Positions 57,240 through 64,000 of a stretch of DNA of 64,000 nucleotides are shown here, piece by piece; the stretch's first letter is position 1; the number at the start of each line of letters is the position of its first letter. The stretch lies in NCBI GenBank assembly GCA_028752905.1, contig JAQNBH010000014.1:33570640-33634639 (forward strand). Direction: 5' to 3'. The notes beneath the pieces were generated by a model. It saw only the letters and a program-made list of their open reading frames with translations, ran no database searches and was not told the origin of the DNA. The translations under genes and the position numbers were made by a program. The stretch is from Cladorhizidae sp. MBARI D1340-BT2 (lineage: Eukaryota; Porifera; Demospongiae; Poecilosclerida; Cladorhizidae).

Positions 57240-57612
57240 ACCTCTCAGCACAGCTGGCTTGTTAACTTTCAGCACAGCTGGCTTGTTAATCTCTCAGCAC
57301 AGCTGTCTTGTTAACCTCTCAGCACAGCTGTCTTGTTAACTCTCAGCACAGCTGACTTGTTAATCTCTCAGCACAGCTGGCTTGTTAACTCTCAGCACAG
57401 CTGACTTGTTAGCCTCTCAGCACAGCTGGCTTGTTAACCTCTCAGCACAGCTGGCTTGTTAACTCTTAGCACAGCTGACTTGTTAATCTCTCAGCACAGC
57501 TGTCTTGTTAACTCTCAGCACAGCTGGCTTGTTAATCTCTCAGCACAGCTGGCTTGTTAGCCTCTCAGCAAAGCTGTCTTGTTAACCTCTCAGCACAGCT
57601 GGCTTGTTAATG
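57240..57612. repeat. ~25-bp minisatellite, ~15 copies
   Basis: The unit is CTCTCAGCACAGCTGGCTTG plus TTAAC, variable by 1 bp. Confidence 0.93.
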
Positions 57613-57689
57613 TCCACCTTTTTCAACTCGTATATGTTATTAGAGACATACTGAGGTAAGCTGCGAGCCAGACACCTCTAGCCATTACC

Positions 57690-57985
57690 ATAGCAGCCGT
57701 AGCCCTAGCAAGCCAGGCTGCCCTAGCCCTGCCCTAGTCCTAACAAACTAGACTTCCCTAACCAGCCAGATAGCTCTAGCCCTAGCAAGCCAGATAGCCC
57801 TACTCATAGCCCTAGGCCTAAGCCAGATAGCCCTAGCCCTAGCAAGCCATATAGCCCTAGCCCTAGCCTAGGAAGCCAGATAGCCCTACTCCTAGCCCTA
57901 GCCCTAAGCCAGATAGCCCTACTCCTAGCCCTAGCAAGCCAGATAGCCCTAGCCCTAGCAAGCCAGATAGCCCTAGTCCTACAGC
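57690..57985. repeat. CCCTAG-rich degenerate array
   Basis: Units such as CCCTAGCAAGCCAGATAG (18-24 bp) with CCCTAGCCCTAG hexamers. Confidence 0.9.
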
Positions 57986-58029
57986 TACAGACAATTTGGT
58001 TGCCATATCCACACAACGTACACTGCAAC

Positions 58030-58530
58030 TATGCATCACACACACATGTGTGTGTGTTGTGTGCATGTGTGTGTGTTGCGTGCATGTGTGTGTGTTGTGT
58101 GCACGCATGCATGTGTGTGTGTTGTGTGCACACGTGCATGTGTGTGTGTTGTGTGCATGTGTGTGTGTGTTGTGTGCATGTGTGTGTGTTGTGTGCACGT
58201 GTGTGTGTTGTGTGCACGCGCTCATGTGTGTGTGTTGTGTGCACATGTGCATGTGTGTTGTTGTGTGTGCATGTGTGTGTGTTGTGTGCATGTGTGTGTG
58301 TTGTGTGCATGTGTGTGTGTTGTGTGCACGTGTGTATGTGTGTGTGTGTTGTGTGCGTGTGTTGTGTGCACGCGTGCATGTGTGTGTGTGTTGTGTGCAT
58401 GTGTGTGTTGTGTGCATGTGTGTGTGTTGTGTGCATGTTTGTGTGTTGTGTGCATGTGTGTGTGTTGCGTGCATGTGTGTGTGTTGCGTGCATGTGTGTG
58501 TGTTGTGTGCACGCGTGCATGTGTGTGGTA
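58030..58530. repeat. (GTGTGTTGTGTGCAT)n low-complexity array
   Basis: Imperfect GT-rich units of ~20-22 bp. The long Cys/Val and His/Thr open frames on the two strands are shadows. It precedes the acceptor of the SMP-gene exon. Confidence 0.93.
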
Positions 58531-58600
58531 ATGCTTGGAATTTGTACTGTGTTGGTTGTTCTGGTTCAACATTGTGTGTCCCCTCCCTCTCCCTCCTCAG

Positions 58601-59761
58601 TTCGTCCCCATCGCTCCTCCCTGTCGACCAAACCCCCACCTGTGCTCGTCGCCTCGTTGCCTCTCGCTCGGCAGCCGCCATCCAGCTGCACCGTACACGC
58701 CTCCTGGGCATCAGTGGCCGCCTCACACTCTGCTTCCTACTTGTCCTTGCCCTCTGCCTCTCTTGGACCATCGGCCACTTCCACGCCTCTCCTGCACTCC
58801 TCGTCCTATTGGGTGTGGCCTCATTAGTCGTGGGGCTGGGGAGATGGCAGCAGATAGCGGAGAGGGCGGAGCTTGAGGCAAAGCTTTGTGTTCATCAGAA
58901 GCTGCGTACACACGTGCCCGGAGAGACTGCCGAGTGGGTCAACTTTGCCATTAATAGATGGTAAGGGATGGCATGACTAGTTCATGTGATGGCATGACTA
59001 GGTCATGTGATTTGGTAGCACTGCACATGTGTATGGTTTGGGTGGTCACATGTGCATGCTATTTACAGCACTCTTGGGATAGCATTGACTGCTGGGATAT
59101 GATCTTTCCTATCATGTGACTTTGGCCTGTGTTGTATTGTCATGTGACCTGCTATGGAGTCATGTGACCAAGCTATACATAATACATAGACCCATAACAC
59201 CTTATGTTGTGTACTGTAAGTGGTTGGCCAGCAGGTCTAGCCTGGGAAGATGAAAGGACCCACCCAGCCATGGGTAACGATTGGCAAGGTGACATTGAAG
59301 GTCTTGTGGTTCATGGTGGGTGGGTGTGGTTCACAGTGGATGGGTGTGGTTCATGGTAGGTGGGTGTGACTGGTGGCTCAACACATGTAATGTAATAGTT
59401 TTTCTAATTTTATAGGGAGCTTCCATGTAATGACCCCCCCCCCCCCCTGATTATCAGCTGATTGATGGGCGAGGGGGCATGTGTAATGGCACCCTGATTG
59501 TATGGTTAGCCACATGCAATGGCCCCCTGTTTGTATGGGGGGACCATGTTTAATGATTCTATGGAGGGGAGACATGTTTAATAACCCCCCTCTGATTGTA
59601 CAGGGAGCCATGTGTAATGACCCCCTTATTGTCCAGGGGGCTCACAATGATGTCCTTCCCCCTGATTGTGTGTAGGTGGAACACCTGTAATGACACGGTG
59701 CTGACATTCTTTCAAGATTACGTGGAGCCTCTTCTCAAAGACGTCCTTCCCCCCGGCATTG
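58601..59761 (+). CDS. Two exons of an SMP-domain (extended-synaptotagmin-like) membrane protein, partial
   Basis: Exon a is 58601-58960, with acceptor TCCCTCCTCAG and donor GATG|GTAAGG. It codes a hydrophobic double segment (LTLCFLLVLALCLSW then ALLVLLGVASLVVGLG), a short helix (WQQIAERAELEAK), then HVPGETAEWVNFAINRW. Exon b is 59676-59761, with acceptor TTGTGTGTAG and donor ATTG|GTGAGT, coding WNTCNDTVLTFFQDYVEPLL and KDVLPPGI. A membrane hairpin followed by E.(A/V)EW(V/L)N...W...(V/I)EP is the start of the SMP lipid-transfer domain of E-Syts, which tether ER to plasma membrane. Phases match. The N-terminal exon(s) and the rest of SMP/C2 were not found; the retroelement-filled DNA downstream may be intronic. 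Confidence 0.6.
59395..59675 (+). repeat. Degenerate ~38-bp repeats resembling the following exon's acceptor region
   Basis: Segments such as CTGATTGTACAGGGAGCCAT + GTGTAATGACCCCC (59591-59625) resemble the true boundary CTGATTGTGTGTAG|GTGGAA + CACCTGTAATGACACGG (59662-59699). Related copies are at ~59415, ~59490, ~59530 and ~59625. They look like old tandem copies of the intron/exon boundary. Confidence 0.5.
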
Positions 59762-60020
59762 GTGAGTGTGTCCTTATAAGGAGGAACCTCTAATCGGTCT
59801 GTGACTTGATGTGAGTAGTTTGAACATCTAATGTGTTAGGCAGTGATGCCATATTGACTGGTGACTTTGATAGTATGTCATGTGTGAGTATAATGCAGAG
59901 CGCCTGAACTCTGACCCTGGATATTGTTGCTCACAGCTAAGATTAGGAGTGGGAGGGTGTGGCATTTTGGGGGTTCAAAATGGCAGACACCAAAAACCAC
60001 AAGCACCTCAGATACGACTC
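59762..60020 (+). other. Intron or intergenic after SMP exon b
   Basis: A possible acceptor at 59931-59936 (GCTCACAG) opens a frame KIRSGRVWHFGGSKWQTPK in the right phase, but no donor follows before the microsatellite, so no exon is called. Confidence 0.3.
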
Positions 60021-60021
60021 A

Positions 60022-60150
60022 CCACACTCACTCACTCACTCACTCACTCACTCACTCACTCACACACTCACTCACACACTCACACACTCACTCACTCACA
60101 CACTCACTCACTCACTCACACACACACTCACTCACTTACTCACACACTCA
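60022..60150. repeat. (CACT)n microsatellite, left of the retroelement
   Basis: CACTCACTCACT with CACACT interruptions. It is the 3'-side flank (in element orientation) of the retroelement copy at 60158-63060. Confidence 0.95.
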
Positions 60151-60157
60151 CTCACAT

Positions 60158-63062
60158 CACACATACATATATAAACTTCATTGAATTGTAAAGCACAAGC
60201 ACAAACAGAGCAATGAGGGGTGGAGTTATCCAAGCTCAGCTTGTCATAATGTTCTACAAAAACATTGCACAATCACTTGGCTCCAAACCGCAAATTAAGT
60301 GACCTTATGTCATGACATGCAGAAAAGCAACAATAAAACAAAAAATAAATGATTAAGGAATAATGAAGTGATAATTAATTATCCTTTAAGGAATAATTTA
60401 GTGATAATTATGGATTATTTTTATTTCTGCAGCACCAGATGTTAAAGGAGCCAATTATTGCTTCTCTAGCAGCTTGCACTAAGAGAATACGAGTCTCAGT
60501 TGTGGAGATGTTTAGTTCGACTTGAAGCTTTGTGAAACCACGTAGATTTGGCAGGCCACGTGAACCAATTTCCAATGTAATCAGCTTGGCGGTGTAGCCT
60601 GATTGTTGACATGCAGAGAGTAGTGGTATGTATTTGACCTCCTTCCTAGTCGCAGCTTCGTGGAATAAGGTGTCGAAACACACTGTTAGTTCCACAAGGC
60701 AGACACACTTGCGTTCATCATCCCACCAGACAATGTCAGGTCTGAGTTCAGTAGGGGTGATGTGGGAAGGGAAATTGTACGCATTGGCAAGGTCAACAGT
60801 GCTAAAGGATGTGTTAGGGAGGTGTTGCGAGATGGTTTCATAAATGATAGCCAGAACAGAGTCATGCCGCTCATTGTAACGTCTTAGTTTCAAGGCTATC
60901 TTGCAGGAGTTTAGGACGTGGACAAGGTTCTGGCGATCCTCATGGCACAGGGGGCAGTTGTCAGAGTTCTTCTTTTTCCACAGGTGCTGATTTGCATTGT
61001 GGGGTAGGGTATCATGTGCAGCATTGGGAACAAATTTGAAAGACTCCTCTGGGAGAGACTGCACCGCTTTAGCCCAGATGGTAGCAGAATCAGGGGTGGT
61101 GGCACGAATCATGTGGCCCTGTCTAGGTAGGTTGTGGAGATCTTTTAAGTGAGCTTGTTCCTCCTCATTAGTCACCTGCTTCTTGACTGCTACAAGTAGT
61201 GCTTTGCGTGAGCATGATGGATCTTTTCGCATTGTGTCCCTAACAATGACGGCTGGTCGAAATTTCAGTCGTGTCGCAGCAATCTCAGCCTGTAAACCTT
61301 TCTCTGCAATATGTCTGACACAAGCGTCAGCTGAGGTGAGTATCTGGCACTGTCTTGAGACTTGGAGTCGCTTATAGAGAGAGGACAATGATGGTAGGTT
61401 AAGGCCTCCATCTCTCTGTGGGAGGTAGAGCAAGTTGGGACTAGCAGATTTTGTAAGACCTGTCCACTTCTTCAGAAATCTCGTAGCTGTTGTCTCTAGG
61501 TTACGTTCAATCCAAGTTATGGGGAAAACATGGATGGTGAGAGGCCAATTGAGCCTAGGACACACACCAAGCTTGTACAGTTTCATCTTCTGCTGTCTTG
61601 TGACTGGACATCTGTCCACTGCTTGTACCATGCGATTTAGAGCCTCCTTAAGGTTGGATCGGGCCATGGAAGGATTTTGAGGAATCTGAATGGGTAACCC
61701 AAGTAACTTGATCTTACTTCTGCCCATGAAAGGGAGTGTCTTTCCTGACAAGGTAAGCTGGGGATCAATGGTGTGACCTGTAGAGCTTTGTATTGCTACA
61801 GAGTGGCACTTTGCAATATTTGCCTTCATACCCGACCATCCAAGCCACTGGTCGACCGTGTTCAACTGTTGCTGACCGGCGGCTGGGCTGTTGGTAATGA
61901 TACATCTATCATCTGCATATTGAAGAAGGTTGGTGTGGTGGGTGGAGTCAGATAATGTATACCCAAGAGCTTGCAAAGTGTCAACTAAGGTGTTAATCAC
62001 TGTATTAAACACTACCCCCGACAGAGGGTCACCTTGGTAGACACCTATCTTCAGAGGAATGCTTGGGGTAGACCACTCTGAAGTTAGGATGGTGGCTGCG
62101 AGGTCTGAGTAAAGGGATTCTAAGATGGAGCAGAGTTGTGGGGGGGCATAGTAGTGTTTGAGTGAGAACTGGATGAGCGAGTGGTGGATGCTGCCGTATG
62201 CATTTGCGAGGTCAATCCAGGAAACGGCAAGTGATTTATGTTTCTTTTGGGCCTCAAACAGGATAGTGGCTAGTTTGGAGTGGTGCTCAGTGCACCCTGG
62301 GGTTGCTTTCAAGAAAGCCTTCTGGGTTGACCGGTCGAGGTAGCCATTTTCCAACATGTATTGAAGCCATCTGTTTTTGAGGATGGTAGTAAACATCTTC
62401 CCAATGCAGGATGTCAGGGCAATTGGCCTGAAGTTTGAAGGGGTTGTTGGGTCTTCAGTAGCTGAACTCTTGCCAAAGAGTTTGATTCCCGCAAACTTCC
62501 AAACTGATGGGACTGTTGAAGTAGTCCAACAACAATTGAAAAGGTCAACAAGGGCTCGAGTGAGGGAGGGGCATCTCTTGAAGATTCGGTAGGGAATTTG
62601 ATCAAATGGGGAAGGGGTTGATGTAGAATTGGTGTGTCTGATGACCATTAGGACTTCTGCTGGCATAATGAGGTCTCCCTTGAATTCAGTGGTGGGAGGC
62701 TTGGGGAGTGGCATCCAATCAGGTTTCTCAAAGGTTTTTGGGATGGATTTGTATGAATTGCTGAAGAATTTGAAAGCTATACCTTCAGAAAACTCTGGTG
62801 TGACCCTGCTGGCAGCGTTGTGATCTAGAAGCTCATGGGTAAACTTCCAGAAATGTTTATGGCAGTGGTGTCTAGCTGACCTTGCAGATCGGGTTTCACT
62901 CTTACTTTTCGACTTTCTCTTCAAAGCATTCTGTTGGCGAACTAGTTTGAAGAAATTTCTTGCAAAAGACTGGATCATATCTCTGGGAGAGCCTTCTCTC
63001 TTGACCTTCCTGAACTCTTTCCTTGCCTTATTCCTTAGCTCTGTTACCTTCTTGAGGTCACT
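60158..63062 (-). mobile_element. Non-LTR retrotransposon copy 1, 5'-truncated, in (TCAC)n
   Basis: The 3' end has a TATATA-rich tail abutting the (GAGT)n target on the minus strand (~60158). The body includes a ~240-bp 3' UTR (60165-60407) and an intact reading frame. The 5' side stops at 63060, where sequence passes straight into TCACTCACTCACTCATATATA. The other junction of the same microsatellite hosts copy 2. Intact frame plus near-identity to copy 2 suggest recent insertion. Confidence 0.85.
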
Positions 63063-63065
63063 CAC
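60408..63065 (-). CDS. Reverse transcriptase + restriction-like endonuclease polyprotein (5'-truncated ORF2)
   Basis: 885 codons open, ending TAA. It copies element RNA at a nicked target. The N-terminal ~120 residues are basic. RT motifs are FRPIALTSCIGKMF (212-225), WIDLANAYGSIHH (283-295), QGDPLSGVVFN (344-354) and YADD (383-386, LLQYADDRCII). Then a CCHC zinc motif CPLC..H..C (C704, C707, H716, C721) and an endonuclease core LRPDIVWWDDERKCVCLVEL (774-793) with PD and E residues. An RT followed by CCHC plus restriction-like endonuclease is the layout of the R2/R4/NeSL/HERO-type clades. The first codons (GTG AGT) come from the microsatellite and are preceded by TGA in frame. The first internal Met is residue 30. 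The protein is therefore missing its true N terminus (usual clade proteins are about 1000-1200 aa). Confidence 0.9.
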   Translation of the reverse strand: MSDLKKVTELRNKARKEFRKVKREGSPRDMIQSFARNFFKLVRQQNALKRKSKSKSETRSARSARHHCHKHFWKFTHELLDHNAASRVTPEFSEGIAFKFFSNSYKSIPKTFEKPDWMPLPKPPTTEFKGDLIMPAEVLMVIRHTNSTSTPSPFDQIPYRIFKRCPSLTRALVDLFNCCWTTSTVPSVWKFAGIKLFGKSSATEDPTTPSNFRPIALTSCIGKMFTTILKNRWLQYMLENGYLDRSTQKAFLKATPGCTEHHSKLATILFEAQKKHKSLAVSWIDLANAYGSIHHSLIQFSLKHYYAPPQLCSILESLYSDLAATILTSEWSTPSIPLKIGVYQGDPLSGVVFNTVINTLVDTLQALGYTLSDSTHHTNLLQYADDRCIITNSPAAGQQQLNTVDQWLGWSGMKANIAKCHSVAIQSSTGHTIDPQLTLSGKTLPFMGRSKIKLLGLPIQIPQNPSMARSNLKEALNRMVQAVDRCPVTRQQKMKLYKLGVCPRLNWPLTIHVFPITWIERNLETTATRFLKKWTGLTKSASPNLLYLPQRDGGLNLPSLSSLYKRLQVSRQCQILTSADACVRHIAEKGLQAEIAATRLKFRPAVIVRDTMRKDPSCSRKALLVAVKKQVTNEEEQAHLKDLHNLPRQGHMIRATTPDSATIWAKAVQSLPEESFKFVPNAAHDTLPHNANQHLWKKKNSDNCPLCHEDRQNLVHVLNSCKIALKLRRYNERHDSVLAIIYETISQHLPNTSFSTVDLANAYNFPSHITPTELRPDIVWWDDERKCVCLVELTVCFDTLFHEAATRKEVKYIPLLSACQQSGYTAKLITLEIGSRGLPNLRGFTKLQVELNISTTETRILLVQAAREAIIGSFNIWCCRNKNNP

Positions 63066-63071
63066 TCACTC

Positions 63072-63529
63072 ATATATATATATATATAAACTTCATTGAA
63101 TTGTAAAGCACAAGCACAAACAAAGCAATGAGGGGTGGAGTTATCCAAGCTCAGCTTGTCATAATGTTCTACAAAAACATTGCACAATCACTTGGCTCCA
63201 AACCGCAAATTAAGTGACCTTATGTCATGACATGCAGAAAAGCAACAATAAAACAAAAAAAATAAATGATTAAGCAATAGTGAAGGGATAATTAATTATC
63301 CTTTAAGGAAATATTTTAGTGATAATTATGGATTATTTTTATTTCTGCAGCACCAGATGTTAAAGGAGCCAATTATTGCTTCTCTAGCAGCTTGCACTAA
63401 GAGAATACGAGTCTTGGTTGTGGAGATGTTTAGTTCGACTTGAAGCTTTGTGAAACCACGTAGATTTGGCAGGCCACGTGAACCAATTTCCAATGTAATC
63501 AGCTTGGCGGTGTAGCCTGATTGCTGACA
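63072..63529 (-). mobile_element. Non-LTR retrotransposon copy 2, severely 5'-truncated
   Basis: It repeats the last ~445 bp of copy 1: 3' tail TATATATAAACTTCATTGAA, 3' UTR, and the last ~66 codons (to CQQSGYTAKLITLEIGSR). It has one amino-acid difference seen (STTKTR for STTETR) and a few UTR changes. It is truncated at GATTGCTGAC|ACTCACTC, again directly at the microsatellite. Confidence 0.88.
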
Positions 63530-63760
63530 CTCACTCACTCACTCACACACTCACTCACTCACTCACTCACACACTCACTCACTCACTCACTCACACACTC
63601 ACTCACACACTCACTCACACACTCACTCACACACTCACTCACTCACTCACTCACTCACACACTCACTCACTCACTCACACTCACACTCACTCACACTCAC
63701 TCACTCACTCACACACTCACTCACTCACTCACACACACACTCACTCACACACACACACTC
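63529..63760. repeat. (ACTC)n microsatellite, right of retroelement copy 2
   Basis: ACTCACTCAC with CACACA interruptions, the continuation of the microsatellite at 60022-60150 and 63058-63071. Confidence 0.95.
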
Positions 63761-63761
63761 G

Positions 63762-63968
63762 AACCCCTCGCCAAGGTGAGCACACCTTGAACCCCTCGCC
63801 AAGGTGAGCACACCTTGAACCCCTCGCCAAGGTGAGCACACCTTGAACCCCTCGCCAAGGTGAGCACACCTTGAACCCCTTGCCAAGGTGAGCACACCTT
63901 GAACCCCTCGCCAAGGTGAGCACACCTTGAACCCCTTGCCAAGGTGAGCACACCTTGAACCCCTTACT
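63762..63968. repeat. 27-bp minisatellite, ~7-8 copies
   Basis: The unit is TTGAACCCCTCGCCAAGGTG plus AGCACACC. Each unit contains the donor-like CCAAG|GTGAGC on the + strand. Open frames (GSRCAHLGEGFKVCSPW on -) reflect the 27-bp period. Confidence 0.93.
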
Positions 63969-64000
63969 AGCAATGCTGTTCCCAGTGATAGCACACAAAT

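Noticed and set aside
58000..58827. Cys/Val-rich and His/Thr-rich proteins of 160-320 aa
   Set aside because: Shadows of a GT-rich low-complexity array. Only the part after 58600 codes, as the SMP exon.
59937..60010. A third SMP-gene exon (KIRSGRVWHFGGSK)
   Set aside because: The phase and acceptor fit, but no donor follows before the microsatellite and the similarity to SMP is weak.
60628..62823. Plus-strand frames over the retroelement
   Set aside because: Antisense shadows of the 885-codon RT/endonuclease frame.

Overview
This is eukaryotic, almost certainly animal, DNA. It has spliced genes with GT..AG introns (some only 55-60 bp), a mitochondrial complex I assembly gene and an acylphosphatase gene with typical animal proteins, and non-LTR, hAT and LTR retroelement or transposon remains. 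There are no operons or Shine-Dalgarno sites. Compact gene structure together with massive minisatellite content would fit an early-branching marine invertebrate such as a demosponge, but that assignment is inference. Adding the spans listed below, roughly half of the window is tandem repeat. Most of the long open frames in the window are shadows of those repeats and are not genes.

Layout. 1-3.1 kb: a fold-back (palindromic) element whose loop and right arm carry two minisatellites. 3.1-5.4 kb (-): a two-exon Ser-rich gene of unknown function, with minisatellites in its intron. 5.4-6.4 kb: a ~480-bp tandem duplication that starts at that gene's promoter. 7.0-7.3 kb (-): two weak candidate exons. 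7.4-10.4 kb (-): a decayed LINE with ORF1, endonuclease and RT remains. 12-13.6 kb (+): fragments of two other LINEs. 14.5-29.4 kb (-): a complete 8-exon NDUFAF5 gene, 365 aa when joined. 29.7-36.1 kb (+): a complete 3-exon acylphosphatase gene, 101 aa, head to head with NDUFAF5 over a 328-bp CpG-rich spacer containing TATA and GC boxes. 36.3-39.3 kb: minisatellites. 39.7-47.5 kb (+): a broken hAT/ZBED transposase into which two arrays (47 bp and 41 bp units) have expanded. 48.1-53.3 kb (+): a small basic/Cys-rich gene model with a 2.6-kb array in an intron. 54-58.5 kb: more arrays and a possible two-exon gene. 58.6-59.8 kb (+): two exons of an SMP-domain (extended-synaptotagmin-like) membrane protein. 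60.0-63.8 kb: two copies of a non-LTR retrotransposon with RT plus restriction-like endonuclease, both inserted (-) into a (TCAC)n microsatellite.

The main discovery theme is that several minisatellites here were visibly born from genes. (1) NDUFAF5 exon 5: its last ~37 bp plus the 5' splice site are repeated ~27 times into the intron, giving an array of ~25 consensus GTAAGT donors. (2) NDUFAF5 exon 3 contains an in-frame 18-bp minisatellite coding six copies of AVSGG(L/M). (3) The 3.9-kb 47-bp array grew out of the hAT transposase reading frame encoding PHTTGNLAAEL. (4) The acceptor region of an SMP-gene exon appears to be duplicated in degenerate form in the upstream intron. The NDUFAF5 and acylphosphatase genes remain intact because nearly all arrays sit in introns, and the one inside an exon keeps the frame.
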